Assembly: GCF_900660725.1 (NCBI RefSeq)
Contig: NZ_LR215044.1
Span: 62,001-126,000, forward strand
Direction: 5' to 3'
Source: Mycoplasmopsis arginini
Lineage (GTDB): Bacteria; Bacillota_I; Bacilli_A; Mycoplasmatales; Metamycoplasmataceae
Length of the DNA: 64,000 bases
Part shown: in pieces, positions 1 through 11,456 of the stretch
Numbering within the stretch: the first letter of the stretch is position 1
How the letters are laid out: each line of letters begins with the position of its first letter
Program-made: the position numbers and the translations under genes
The notes under the pieces: model-generated
The model's database searches: none
The model's input: only the letters and a program-made list of their open reading frames with translations
Told to the model about the DNA's origin: nothing

Positions 1-682
1 TTATAAAAATGAATTTAAATGATCAATTATTGATGATTTTCAACCACGAAGTAGAAAAAAATTTTCTTCACTAGCACAAGACGCAAGAAAACAAAAAATC
101 GATTCCTTGAGAAATAAAGTAATTTATCATGAAGAAACTTTAGAACGTGTTTTACCTTTGATTAGTAAATATTTAGACTTAAAGAAAGAAGCAGAAGCAT
201 TTCTCCAAGAATTAAGTAAAAATGTAATTTACAACGATATTAAAATTGCATTAGAAAAACAAATTTTTAATAGTGAAGAGGAAATTAAAAATAGTAGATA
301 CATTGATTATGGTGTTCAAATTCCAATTTTAGAAGAAGCATTAGAATTATCTAAACAAGCTAAAAAAGCTAAAGATATTTAGTTAGCAGAACTTGCAAAA
401 GCTAAATCTGCTAATTTAGGTTTAAAAGTTGATGAAGCAAAAAATATATATGAAGAAATAAAACAAAATGCTAAAAATTATATTAAAGAACAACTTAGCC
501 AACCTAAATATTTGCAAATAAAAAACGAATTACAAAGTAAAATTGAGAAAATAGAAGCTGAAGTAATTTCTTCACCAGCTACCAAGGAATTATTTGATCA
601 AAAAGATGCGGAATTAAATCAATTATTATATAATGCCCAAAATGAAAAGGAAGCAAAAGATGCCCAGGAATCAGGGAATTAA
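1..682 (+). pseudogene. 3' part of a coiled-coil protein gene with an internal stop
   Basis: The reading frame is open from the left edge (TGA at 20-22 read as Trp), stops at TAG 380-382, then continues in the same frame to TAA 680-682. The protein is rich in Lys, Glu, Leu and Ala with heptad-like spacing and has no membrane segment in the visible part. It resembles the repeat-containing rod regions of mycoplasma Lmp-like surface proteins, but I cannot name the family. One substitution explains the internal stop, so the gene is either recently inactivated or makes a protein shortened by about 99 residues. The true start lies upstream of the window. Confidence 0.6.
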
Positions 683-1212
683 TCTACTGTTAGACAAACA
701 ATACAAAGATAATTTAATAAAAGTTAAAGATTTTTAAACAAGAATTTAAATAAATTTTTATATTATATAGTATTTAAAAAAGTTTTAAATGCCAAATTTT
801 AGAAACTCAAGAAGTATTTAGAAAATAACAAAAGATGACAAATTAATGATGATAATCTAGATGTTGAAATTTAAATAATCAAAACATAACTATAAAAAAG
901 TTAAAATGATTATCAAAGCATATTAAACTCATAATTATTAATTAAAAAAAGAAAAGTCAAGTTTTAAAAAACAACGACTTTACTTTTTTATTATATTTAG
1001 TACAAAAAATGTTTAAAAATTATAATAAACTCCAAAAGCTTTTCCAAATTACTTGGTCCAACTTTTGGGGTTCATTATAAAATGCTGTAGGTTTTTTCTT
1101 ATTTTCTTTTCGTTTTAAGAATATTTTATACTAATAATCATCTATAAAATAAAAAGTGCAAAACAAATCTTTTTATTTTAAATAAAATAATTTTATATTT
1201 TATAGTTAAAAA
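683..1212. other. Intergenic region, decayed, with one 59-bp repeat
   Basis: No open frame of useful length is seen. The stretch is extremely AT-rich with scattered short Lys/Glu-coding fragments, which suggests further decay of the upstream gene. A weak hairpin (AAAGTC/GACTTT, about 954-983) followed by T residues may terminate the upstream transcript. The only clear element is the 59-bp palindromic repeat at 1021-1079. Confidence 0.4.
1021..1079 (+). repeat. 59-bp palindromic repeat, copy 1 (diverged left arm)
   Basis: This is a copy of a 59-bp element with 20-bp terminal inverted repeats (consensus left arm TATAATGAACCCCAAAAGTT) around an asymmetric 19-base centre. The left arm has several changes here (TATAATAAACTCC...), while the right arm is intact. 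There is no T-run, so it is not a typical terminator. It looks like a MITE-type or REP-type element. Confidence 0.85.
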
Positions 1213-1218
1213 TATAAT
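1213..1218 (+). promoter_or_regulatory. Promoter -10 box of the ABC/nuclease operon
   Basis: TATAAT is followed by a probable start site near 1225. This gives a leader of about 130 nt before the lipoprotein start at 1355. No convincing -35 box is seen, which is common in mycoplasmas. Confidence 0.6.
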
Positions 1219-1228
1219 ACAATTATTA

Positions 1229-1310
1229 TTGTGAATTACAAAATCAAAACTCATATTTCACAACTACACAACAGAATTAGAACACTAATTCTTGTTGTGT
1301 TTTTTATTTA
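1229..1310 (+). promoter_or_regulatory. Leader with tandem hairpins ending in an intrinsic terminator (attenuator candidate)
   Basis: Two hairpins lie between the -10 box and the start codon. The first pairs TTGTGAA (1229-1235) with TTCACAA (1257-1263). The second pairs ACACAACAGAATTAG (1266-1280) with CTAATTCTTGTTGTGT (1285-1300), with one bulged base, and is followed by TTTTTTATTT. A terminator inside a 5' leader suggests control by attenuation. Alternatively it closes the upstream decayed transcript and the real promoter is weaker and lies downstream. Confidence 0.6.
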
Positions 1311-1354
1311 ATTAAAAAATATTTGTAAAATTTTTTAACTTAGAAAGGAACAAA

Positions 1355-3478
1355 ATGAAAAAGAGTAACAAAATCCTACTTTCAATTAGTGGTTTTTCAG
1401 CTGTATCTCTTCCGTTAGTAGCAGTTTCATGTGGTGGATCTGCAAGATTCGATCAAACCGATGATGGAAAATTAAAAATTGCTACAGGTTTTTCAGAAAA
1501 TAATGACCAGGGTGTTGCTTTGAAAGCTATAATTGGCGCTTATAATGATTGATTAAATGCCGGTACTTCAGAAGAGCAATTAGAAAAAATTAATAAAGGT
1601 TATTTACCAATTGAAATTCATTTCCAACCAAATGGATATAGTACTGGAACTTTAACAACAAAATTAGGTGCTAAAGAACAATCTGATTTCTGAAACATTA
1701 TGGTTAACTACCCGACAGCAGCTTCTATATTAGCTCAAAATGATATGAATTTATCTTTATCTAATGAAACTTATGAAAGTTTAGATATTGCTCCAGCATT
1801 TAAAAATGTTAACGATGAAATTGGTGGAAACTTAGAAAAAAAAGAAAAATGAGTTGTTCCATTCTCACGTTCTTCAGAAATGCAATCTGTTAATAAAGTT
1901 CTTTTAGGAAAATTATTAAAAGAATTAAAAGAAATTCAAGGTGTAAAATTTGGAACAGACGAAAAAACCAAAAAAATAAAAGAATATATCGACTATTATA
2001 CAAAGGTTTCTGTTGAGGGTAAAGATGGCAAATATGTTGATACAGAATGAGAAAAAAGCAAGGCTTCAAACTTAGAAGCAGCAAAAAAAGCGATAGTTGC
2101 TATGGATTTAACATTAGAAGATGAAATGTTTTATCAATATGACAAGTTAATTAAATTTGCAATAGCAGCAAAAAAACTATATCCAAATGATTTATCAAAA
2201 CCAATTATTGGTATCGACTCACTAGCATCTGTTGTTAACGTTATGAATGCAGCAATTTCTAAAGGTGTTAAAGCTGATCAATACATAAATCCTTCTTCAC
2301 AACATGAACTTACAGGTGGATATGATTATGAATCATTTAAACAATCTGGAACTAAACAAAATACTTTATTAAAAGAAATTTTAAGTGTTGTTTATAAAGG
2401 AATTGAAACAGGTGCTGTTTGAATCGGTGGTGGCGGAGCATATGGTTCTAACCTATTAACCAAACATAACATGGCAATTAGTATTGGTTCAACCGCAGGT
2501 TATGACTTTACATACATTAAAGACTCAACACAAACAACAAACTATATTATTGATCCGCAAAACACAATTCAATCTCCATATGAATTAAAGGCTAAGAGCA
2601 AAACAGATAATGATGGTGTTTCTTTATTAATAAAATCTGGTAAATATGAAAATAAAATTTTCTCAAGAAATTTACCAGAGGGTGTTAAACCAGGAAAATA
2701 TGACAAACAATTTAAATCTTCCGAAGCAGAAAATAAGGTTAATGATGCATTTAATAAACATCAAAATTGAAAATTAATTGATGCTGATTTTGATGGTACA
2801 AACATAATTCTTTCTAAAGATAAAAAGATTAAATTATCTGATGATCAAAAATCTAAAGTAGTTGCCTTAGGTGAAATTTTTGCAAATGATAGTAAAAAAT
2901 ACACCTTCATTTCAAACGACCTAGTAAAAGAAGAAAAATTAACATCAGAAAAACTTTTAAATAAAGAAGATGCTGATTGAATTAGTACTCCATTAGTAAA
3001 AAGTTCAGCAGATAAAAAATCAGTATTTATTCAAGGACCTTCATTAGTTTTAATTCATGCTAATGACAGAGAAGATAAAGCAACCAAATTATTTGTTGAA
3101 TGAGTATTTAAACACAATATTCCTTCATTACAAATTAAAAACAAAGGTAAAACTCAAAACTTTACTAATACAAAAGCTATTGATGCATTCAACCTATTTG
3201 GTAACTATATTTCACCAACAGGAACATATTTTAAACAAACAACTGATGATTTAAAAGATAAACTAAATCCTTCTCTTCTAATTGCATTTGATAACTTTAA
3301 GAAAATTCAAACAGATCCAGAAAATTATCAAGCAGCAGAAGATGTGTCATCTTCATCTTCAGATAAATTAAGAGATGCTATTGGTGCTGCTGGTAGATTC
3401 TTAACAGGACAAGTATCAAGTAAAAAACCAGTTAAATTTGATGATTTCTTAAATAAAATTATTAATTTATTTATATAG
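1355..3478 (+). CDS. ABC transporter substrate-binding lipoprotein
   Basis: 707 aa with six or more UGA Trp codons. A lipoprotein signal peptide (KKSNKILLSISGFSA...) ends at VAVSC, with lipidated Cys at residue 26. The ATG follows AGAAAGGA. It is the first gene of an operon with a nuclease lipoprotein, an ATPase and two permeases, so it is the extracytoplasmic binding protein of the importer. The size and long insertions fit the large binding lipoproteins of mycoplasmas, distantly related to family-1 solute-binding proteins. The substrate cannot be read from the sequence; the neighbouring nuclease suggests nucleotides or oligonucleotides, while the permease type resembles sugar/glycerol-phosphate importers. 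Confidence 0.8.
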
Positions 3479-3492
3479 TATTAAAAAAAATG

Positions 3493-3527
3493 ACACAAAC
3501 AAAATCTTGATTTTTGTGTTGTTTTTT
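3493..3527 (+). terminator. Intercistronic hairpin after the binding lipoprotein
   Basis: ACACAAA (3493-3499) and AATC pair with GATT and TTTGTGT (ending 3519), followed by TGTTTTTT. It lies only about 20 bases before the next start codon, so it probably lets the abundant binding protein be made in excess of the downstream genes. Confidence 0.7.
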
Positions 3528-3540
3528 AACAAAGGAAAAA

Positions 3541-4482
3541 ATGAAAAAATTATCACTGCTTTTATCAGCACCTATAATTTCTTTACCCTTAGTTGCAATT
3601 TCATGTTCAAAAAATTATGATGATATCAAATTAAATAATACATTTACTTTCGATATTAAAGATTATGAACAAATTGGAAAAATCTTTGATTCTTCTTTTG
3701 AAACAGAAATTATTAAGGATTTAGAAACACGAGAAACAGAAAAAATAATAACAACATTGTGAGAAAGATTTGCTGGCGTTGATGCAACAATTACAAGAGT
3801 ATTTGATGGTGATACTGTCGAAGTTTCGGTTGTTAATAATCTAACTGAAAAAACCAGTTTTGCTAAAGGTGAACTAGTTAAGATTAGAATACCCTTAATT
3901 GATACTTTAGAACAAAATACTGAAGGTGTTACTGAAAGAGAAAAGAAACTTTCTAATTTAGATAGTAAATTTGTTGAAACAATTTTAAGACCAGGAACTA
4001 AAGTTAGACTACTTTCTGACAACTGAACTAATGGATCGTATAATCGTAAAGTCGCTTATCTTTTCTTCGGTGAAAATTATCACAAAAACTTTAGTATTGA
4101 AATGTTATCTAATGGATGAACCTTACCAAGAATTAGTCAAACTGATTTTAAGACATTCAAAATTGATTACAATAATGTTGAAAAAACTACAGTCTTATCA
4201 TATTTATTACCTTATGTAGCAAGAGCGTTTAATGACGGCTACATGAATAAAAAAGGATTTTATGTTGAAGAAGGGGTTAATATTACTTTAAGTGGAACAC
4301 CAACAAATATAAAATTTAACTTACCAATGGATTTATCAAAAGAATATATAGCTCATGGTTCGACTTTAATGAGTGATGCTTATCAATTTTTACATCCACA
4401 CAATATTGATAAAAAGAATAGGGCAAAATTTGTTAATCCAGAAAATAATATTTTTGAATTTTTAATAACACAAAAAAAATAA
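3541..4482 (+). CDS. Membrane-anchored thermonuclease-like lipoprotein (SNase fold)
   Basis: 313 aa. The start at ATG 3541 follows AAAGGAAAAA and gives a lipoprotein signal ending VAISC (Cys 22). The SNase fold is visible: ITRVFDGDTVEV (first Asp), VKIRIPLIDTLE (catalytic Arg, Asp and Glu area, near residues 117-128) and YNRKVAYLFF (second Arg, near residue 170). Staphylococcal-nuclease homologues cleave DNA and RNA using Ca2+. On a mycoplasma surface this would release nucleotides from host nucleic acid. Membrane nucleases of this kind are known next to ABC transporter genes in other mycoplasmas, such as Mhp379 of M. hyopneumoniae. The C-terminal 100 residues are unassigned. Confidence 0.8.
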
Positions 4483-4500
4483 TACAAATAAGGAAAAGGG

Positions 4501-6456
4501 ATGAAAAAAACAAATAATGAATTAAAACAAAATAGCATTCATAGTTTTTCAAAAGAGCGCTATCAAGCTAAAAAGTTAGTACCCGCTATTGAAGTCAAAG
4601 ATTTAGTAATTGACTTTGGTGAATCTCTAGCTGTAGATAATGCTTCTTTTGCAATCAAAAAAGGAGAGCTAGTTACATTATTAGGACCATCTGGTTCTGG
4701 TAAAACTACAACTCTTAATGCTATTTCTGGTTTGTTACGTCCAACTAGCGGAAAATTATTTTTCTCTGGTGTTGATGTTACTAAGTTTTCACCTCAACAA
4801 AGAGAATTGGGATTAGTTTTCCAAAACTATGCATTATATCCTCATATGACAGTATATGACAATATTGCATTTCCATTAATGAACGACAAACACTGAAAAG
4901 AAGAAACTATTGAAAAATCAAAATTAGCACAACAAAAAATATTTGAATTAATTTTCAAACATTTTAAAGTATCAGAAGAAAAAATCTTAGATGCAAGAAC
5001 AAAGTTATATCATACAATTGATAATCCAAAAGAAACAAGAAATTATTTAACTGAGTTAAAAACTGCTTATAACAATATAATTGACAACGAATTAAATAAT
5101 TATAATTTCCTTGTAACAAAGAAAACCGCTCTTTTATCTAATTTAACTAAACAAGTTTTAAAAGATATCAAGAATGCAAAAAAAGAAACTGAGAATTTTA
5201 TTTCTGACTATGAAATAGAAAAATTGCAAAAACTTTCAGATTTACAAGAACAAGCTGAAATCGCTGTTGCAAATAACAAAGAAAATGAACATTCTTTTTC
5301 AAATGCTAAAAAAGACTTACTTGCAAAATATTATTTATTAAAAGTTAACGCAAAGAAAAGTTTAAAAAAATCAATTTCTGATTTAAAAAATCAGTATGTT
5401 GAGAAATATAATTCAATCAAAAAAGAATACACACTAAAAGTTGCTGAAGCAAAAAAATCTTTAAATGATAAAATCGCCTTACAAAAGCAAGACCCCTTAA
5501 GACAACAAATTAAAGAAATAAAAGAGCGTATTAAAATCACAAAACAAGAAACTGAAAAAGTGTATTCATCTACTATTAATGAATTAATCACACCTATTTT
5601 TGAACAAAATAATATAAAGTCTAAGAATATTAAAAAAGCCCTAAATGATTTAATTCTTTTATTACCAGAAGATCTTCAAAAAGAAATCAAGATTTTAGGA
5701 AAAGATGTTTTAACAATTGAAGAGGCTATTGTTAGAGATGTTTTAGATGTTGCACAAAGAGTTGAAATTACAAAGAACTTAGGTAAAAGACCTACACAAT
5801 TATCTGGTGGTCAACAACAACGTGTTGCTATCGCTAGAGCGATTGTTAAAAAACCAAAAATTCTTTTATTAGACGAGCCATTATCAAACTTGGATGCCAA
5901 ATTACGTATTTCAACAAGAAAATGAATACGTTCAATTCAACAAGAATTAGGAATTACAACAGTTTTTGTTACTCACGACCAGGAAGAAGCTATGTCAATT
6001 AGTGATAGAATTATCTGTATGTCAACTGCAAAAGTTCAACAAATTGGTGCGCCAATGGAACTTTATTTAACACCTAAAAATGAGTTTGTTGCCAAATTCT
6101 TAGGTATGCCAGAAATGACAATTTTTGAAACACCTGTTAAAGATGGATATATTTATTATGCAGGTAAAAAATTAACAAAAGCACCAGAAAACTATAATAA
6201 AGAAACAATTGACTTAGGATTCCGTGGTGAATCTTTAGTAGAAGATGAAAAAGGAATTATTAATGGAGATATTAGATTAGTTGAATACCTTGGAAAAGAG
6301 ATTCAAGCTCAAATTTATATTAAAGATATCGACAGAATTGCCAATGTTTTCTTAGGTGCTAAAACTAAATACGAAATTGGGGAAAACGTTAAGTTACGTA
6401 TTAAAAGAGAAGAACTTTACCACTTATTTGATGTAGATTCAAAGGAAAGAATTTAA
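4501..6456 (+). CDS. ABC importer ATPase (MalK/UgpC/MsmK type) with coiled-coil insertion
   Basis: 651 aa, against about 370 for a standard MalK/UgpC. Walker A GPSGSGKT is near residue 65 and the Q-loop [12 protein letters not shown] near 107. About 300 residues of Lys/Glu-rich coiled coil then precede the signature [14 protein letters not shown] and Walker [13 protein letters not shown], with the switch His in [10 protein letters not shown]-terminal regulatory OB-like domain follows. The insertion therefore splits the helical subdomain. Similar insertions occur in mycoplasma UgpC/MsmK homologues. The ATPase powers the two permeases downstream, and the permease 1 ATG overlaps its stop by one base. 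Confidence 0.88.
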
Positions 6457-7472
6457 TGAATACATACTTTTGAAGAAAATACCGTATTAAGAAAACAGGA
6501 GAAGCATTAAGTATTTTAAATACTAGAACTCCATTCTGAAAACCTTTTATTTTAATGCTCACTTCTTTGATTGCTTTATCTTTTATGGTAATCATACCTT
6601 TTATATTTGTTATTATTGGATCATTCAGAGCTAGTGTTTCATTTAGTTCTTTTGGATGATCAATCGGTAACTATTATAAAACTACAGGAAAAGTTGGTAT
6701 TTTAAACGACCCAAAATTTCAAACTGCTGTTACTAACTCATTATTATATGCAGTTATTGCATTACCAATCGGGTTATCTATTTCTATTTTAATTAGTTCC
6801 GCCATAACAATGGTTATAAGAAGATATGCTCGTAGTTTTTGACAAACAGTATTCTTCTTACCATATATGACCGGTGCGGTCGCAGTTTCTTTAACTTTTA
6901 CCGCTTTATTTGGTAAATCTACTGAAGGTGCTATATTACCATTATTATATGGAAGCGGAAATAGATGAAATCCATTTATTGTTATTTTAATTAGAGGTAT
7001 TTGAGGTGGACTAGCATTTCAAGTATTAATTCTTACAACAGCTATGTTATCTGTTAATCCAGATTTATATAAATCATCTGCTATAGATGGTGCTAGTGGA
7101 AGAACACAATTCTTTAAAATAACATTACCATCAATTCGAAAAACAATATCATTCTTATTTACAATTGGAATTATTAATGGTATTAAAGTTTTCCCACTTG
7201 CTTTATATAACAACGATGCTTCTACTGCGATAGTCGAAAACGGTAGCACATTATTAATTTATATTTTCCAAGCAGTTAGATTTGCTGACCAAGGTTTTGG
7301 AAGAGCCATGGCTGCATCAGTATTTCTATTCATATTAGGTATTATGGTTTCATACACACTTAAAAAATCTGTAGCCTCAATTTATAAACTAAAAATTAAG
7401 TTAGGAGAAAGAAATGTTATCAACAAGCTTAAAGCTGAGATACAAAAGAGAAAAATCAGTTTTAAAATCTAA
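6456..7472 (+). CDS. ABC transporter permease 1 (MalF/UgpA type)
   Basis: 338 aa with about six membrane segments. The EAA-loop motif (SSAIDGASGRTQFFKITLP, near residues 210-228) docks on the ATPase. The start ATG at 6456 overlaps the ATPase stop (taATG), so translation is coupled. Several Trp codons are UGA. The family is binding-protein-dependent permeases for sugars or glycerol-3-phosphate; substrate is not assignable. Confidence 0.85.
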
Positions 7473-8448
7473 ACAAGAATTAATGACAAAACCTTATACA
7501 ACTACAAACGTATGAGGAAAAATATTTTCATGATCTTTTAAAATAACCATTTTAACATTTTTTAGTTTTTTAGTTATTCTTCCATTTTACTTTATGATTG
7601 AACAATCATTAGTAGATCCAAGGTTTTACCACGACCAAGGATTTAAGATTGCATGATGACCTTTTGAATATGAAAATTATGTAAAAGCAGGTAAGGTTTT
7701 TGCCGGAAACTTGGGAACAAGCCTTAATTGATCAAACTTTGCAAGTTCACTTAAAGAAGGATATTTGGAATCTTTAGTTTTCACAGCAGGATTTACATCA
7801 ATATCTGTTGTTGTTAGATTATTCTTCGCAATTTCTTTAGGATATGCATTATCAATGAGAAATTGAAGAGGAAAAAATGTATTTTTTGGATTATTATTAT
7901 CTTTAATGGTTATTCCAGAAATTACCCTTATTTCATTACAATATACTTTAGTATCAAAAGCTGGATGAATAGGTAATAAAAACCCATTAATCATTATTGC
8001 AATGATAGTCCCATTTGCAACATCAATATTTAATGCTTATATGTATAAAAATGCTTTTGAAGCAATTCCTAACTCTGTTAAGGAATCATCAATGCTTGAC
8101 GGGGCTGGTGGTTTAAAATACTTCTTTAACATTGCTTTACCAATGGTTAAAGCAACAACATGAACAGTTGTTATTTTAACTGCTTTAGCATCATGAAACT
8201 CATATACATGACCAGCATTATTATGAGATTCTGCACCTGGTGAAACTGCAGGATATTATGCCCCTATTAACTTATGACTATTTACCACTGGTAAATACGA
8301 AGTTGCTCCAGGACAAGTTCAAACAGTTTTATCAATAAGAATGGCAGCAACATTATTAGCTGTTTTACCAATGATTATTGTATACTTCATTTTAAGAAAG
8401 AGAATTATGGCAGCTATTTCTAGACAAGGAAATGCTACAAAAGGATAG
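7414..8448 (+). CDS. ABC transporter permease 2 (MalG/UgpE type)
   Basis: 344 aa, starting at ATG 7414 after TTAGGAGAAAGAA and overlapping permease 1 by 59 bases in another frame. About six membrane segments are present, and the EAA loop reads ESSMLDGAGGLKYFFNIALP. The protein has many UGA Trp codons. It pairs with permease 1 to form the importer channel. Confidence 0.85.
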
Positions 8449-8451
8449 AAT

Positions 8452-8640
8452 ATGGATTACAAAAATTTTAGCTCATTAAATAACCAAACAAAAACAAAAA
8501 AAGTAGCGAAAAAAGTTTTAAGAGTAATTAGCATCATGCTAGTTGTTATTGTTGGTTTAATTATGTTAGGGTTTATAATCTATGGATTAATTTGAGGTGT
8601 ATACAAAATCTTTAATCAAGATACATTAAGACTATTTTAG
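8452..8640 (+). CDS. Small single-pass membrane protein at the operon end
   Basis: 62 aa with one UGA Trp codon. The start ATG lies 3 bases after the permease 2 stop, behind AAAAGGATAGAAT. It has a basic N-terminal 25 residues, then one membrane helix (VISIMLVVIVGLIMLGFIIY) and a short tail. The operon position suggests an accessory subunit of the importer. Family not recognised. Confidence 0.7.
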
Positions 8641-8667
8641 TTCAAAATATATCCAATAGGATTTAAA

Positions 8668-8698
8668 AAAGTAGGCTTTTATAACAAGGCCTACTTTT
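8668..8698 (+). terminator. Terminator of the ABC/nuclease operon
   Basis: AAAGTAGGC (8668-8676) pairs with GCCTACTTT (8689-8697), with a 12-base loop and a short T-run. Confidence 0.85.
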
Positions 8699-8724
8699 AA
8701 TTTGCTTATTTTTAGTAAATTTAA

Positions 8725-8730
8725 TATAAA
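8725..8730 (+). promoter_or_regulatory. secA: secA -10 box, leaderless arrangement
   Basis: TATAAA ends 10 bases before the secA ATG at 8741 and no Shine-Dalgarno sequence lies between. Transcription would begin within a few bases of the start codon. Confidence 0.5.
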
Positions 8731-8740
8731 ATATTAAATT

Positions 8741-11326
8741 ATGAAATTTTTTAAATTTAAATCAACAGAAATGCGTATAGCTGAACATACACTAAAGAAA
8801 ATTAATCAATTAGAAAAAAGTGTTGTAAAACTAACTGATGAAGAGTTAAAACATAAAACTATAGAATTTCGTGAAAGAATTAAACTAGGCGAAACTCAGG
8901 ACGATATTAGACCTGAAGTTTTTGCTGTTTCAAGAGAAGCAACAAAAAGAATATTAGGGAAAAGACCATATGACGTACAAATGATTGGTGGTATTATTCT
9001 TGACTTGGGTTCAGTTGCTGAAATGAAAACTGGTGAAGGTAAAACAATTACTTCGATTGCTCCAGTTTATTTAAATGCTTTAGGTGGTAATAGTGTTATT
9101 GTTTCGACTGTTAACGAATATTTAGCCGAACGTGATGCTGAAGAAATGGGGCAAGTATTTAAGTTTTTAGGTTTAACTGTTGGAATCAATAAAGCACAAA
9201 TGCATACTAATTTAAAAAGAGAAGCATATGCTTGTGATGTTGTTTATTCAGTTCACTCTGAATTGGGTTTTGACTATCTACGTGATAATATGGTTATGTC
9301 AAAAGAAGAAAAAGTGCAAAGAGGTCTAGATTATATTCTTTTAGATGAGGTTGATTCGATATTAATTGATGAGGCTAAAACTCCTCTTATTATTTCCGGA
9401 GGTGATCAAGAAGAAAGTACAATGTACACAATTGCTGATCTTTTTGTAAGAACTCTTAACCATGATGATTATTTTATTGATGAAGAATCAAAATCGGTTT
9501 ATTTAACTGATCAAGGAATTGAAAAAGCAAATAAGTATTTTAATTTTAAAAACTTATATGACTTAGAAAATTCTGAACTAGTGCATCGAATTCAAAACTC
9601 ATTAAGAGCACATAAGGTTATGAAGCTTGATGTTGAATATATTGTTAGAAATGATAAGATTGAGTTAGTCGACTCTTTCACCGGTCGTATTATGGAAGGA
9701 CGTGCTTACTCAGAGGGCTTACAACAAGCTATTCAAGCAAAAGAAAGAGTTGAAGTAGAATCTGAAACTAAAACACTAGCAACAATTACTTACCAAAACT
9801 TCTTTAGATTATTTAAAAAGATCAGTGGTATGACTGGTACTGCTAAAACTGAAGAAAAAGAATTTATTGACATCTACAATATGCGTGTTAATGTTGTTCC
9901 AACAAATAAGCCAGTTGTTAGAATTGATGATAAAGATGAAATTTATGTTGATATGCATTCTAAGTGACAAGCTGTTACTAAAGAAGTTAAAAGAGCATAT
10001 CAACGTAAACAACCGATTTTAATTGGAACTGCTCAAGTTGAAGATTCAGAAATACTACATGAATATCTATTGCAAGAAGGAATTCCACATACTGTTTTAA
10101 ATGCTAAGCAAGATGCTTCCGAAGCTGAAATAATTTCTAAAGCAGGACAGGCTGGAGCTGTTACAATTGCAACAAACATGGCTGGTCGTGGTACGGATAT
10201 TAAACCAACAAAAGAAGCTATTGAAAACGGTGGATTATACGTTTTAGGAACAGAAAAAGCCGAATCACGCCGGATTGATAACCAATTAAAAGGGCGTTCA
10301 GGCCGTCAAGGAGATATAGGTTATACAAAATTCTTTTTATCTTTAGATGACCAATTAATCCTAAGATTTTCGGTTCAAGATAAATGAAAAGAAATCTTTA
10401 AAGAGTATGGTTCAGATCCGATTCCTGGTGAATCAATTCGTTCAGCATTCTTACGTGCACAAAAGAAAATCGAAGGATTTAACTATGATAGCCGTAAAAG
10501 TGTTTTAAACTTTGATGACGTTATTAGACAACAACGTGATTTAATTTATGAACAACGTGATTTAATTTTACAACGTGATGATTTAGGTTCAATTATTCAC
10601 AAAATGTTTCAGGTCGCTGTAAAGCAAATTGTTAACAATCCATATTTTGTGCAAAAAAATGACACGCTAGATTTTGAAAACTTTTCTAATTATCTAAATA
10701 AAAACTTTATGTTATTAACACAACATAAATTTACAAACGAAGAAATTAGAAAAATGGATAAAGAAGAATTGATTAATTATATTTTTTCAATTTGAAAAAA
10801 AGAATATGACACTTTAAGACAAAATATTGTTGAAAAATATGGATTAACATCTTTAGTTAAATCAGAAAGAAGTATTATTCTAAATGTTTTTGATAGCGGA
10901 TGACAAGATCATATTAACATTATGGATAAATTACGTCGCAGTACGCACTTAGTTCAATACGCACAAAAAAATCCATATCAAATTTATACAAAATTAGGTT
11001 CGAAAAAATTCAAGGAATTAACCGATCGAATAGCTATGGAATGTAGTATTAATTTATTAAATAATTATGAAGGACTTCCTTCATCAAACAGTCAAATTGA
11101 TTTTCCTTGATTAGTTAATAATAATGACTTTAAAAACAATGAAGAAAGTCTTGAAACAGCAAACCAATTTATTAACTTTTTATTAGATTCAGAAAGAAAA
11201 CATTTAATTTCTGAAGGCAAAAATGAAGAAGAAGTGGAAGAAATTTTAAAAACCAAAAAACAAGAGGTTTTAAAAGAATTTAAAATTAAGCTAGAAAATT
11301 TATTAGGCTTAAAAGAAAACCAATAA
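8741..11326 (+). CDS. secA: Preprotein translocase ATPase SecA
   Basis: 861 aa. SecA drives proteins through the SecYEG channel using ATP. The helicase-like motor is clear: Walker [11 protein letters not shown] near residue 97, the [11 protein letters not shown] motif II near 203, and [11 protein letters not shown] and GRSGRQGD in the second half of the motor. The C-terminal zinc/SecB-binding tail is absent, as usual in mycoplasmas. Trp is coded mostly by UGA, for example in the SKWQAV and DKWKE segments. The gene appears monocistronic and has no ribosome-binding site upstream. Confidence 0.97.
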
Positions 11327-11344
11327 TAATAAAAAAAGATGATT

Positions 11345-11403
11345 TATAGTGAACCCCAAAAGTTTTTCCAAATTACTTGGTCCAACTTTTGGGGTTCATT
11401 ATA
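11345..11403 (+). repeat. 59-bp palindromic repeat, copy 2
   Basis: Near-perfect inverted arms (TATAGTGAACCCC.../...GGGGTTCATTATA), in the same orientation as copy 3 at 13500. Its right border coincides with the start of a 50-bp duplicate of sequence downstream of tRNA-Trp. Confidence 0.95.
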
Positions 11404-11456
11404 TCTTACTGCTTGTTTTTTATTTCAAATTATCTTTGATATGGCAGGGAAATACA
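11403..11456. repeat. Duplicated piece of the tRNA-Trp locus
   Basis: From 11403 the sequence matches 54112 onward almost exactly for about 50 bases. The match covers the right half of the terminator hairpin (CTTACTGCTTGTTTTTT), the spacer, and the 3' end of the tRNA-Trp gene. The left half of that terminator is missing here because the repeat element ends at this point. Confidence 0.85.

Noticed and set aside
1021-1079. 59-bp palindromes as ordinary terminators
   Set aside because: They lack a T-run on either side, and some lie next to separate good terminators (22567) or inside a dead gene (49313).
4501-6456. Two separate ABC ATPase genes with a spacer gene
   Set aside because: The frame is continuous with UGA as Trp; the middle is a coiled-coil insertion within one protein.
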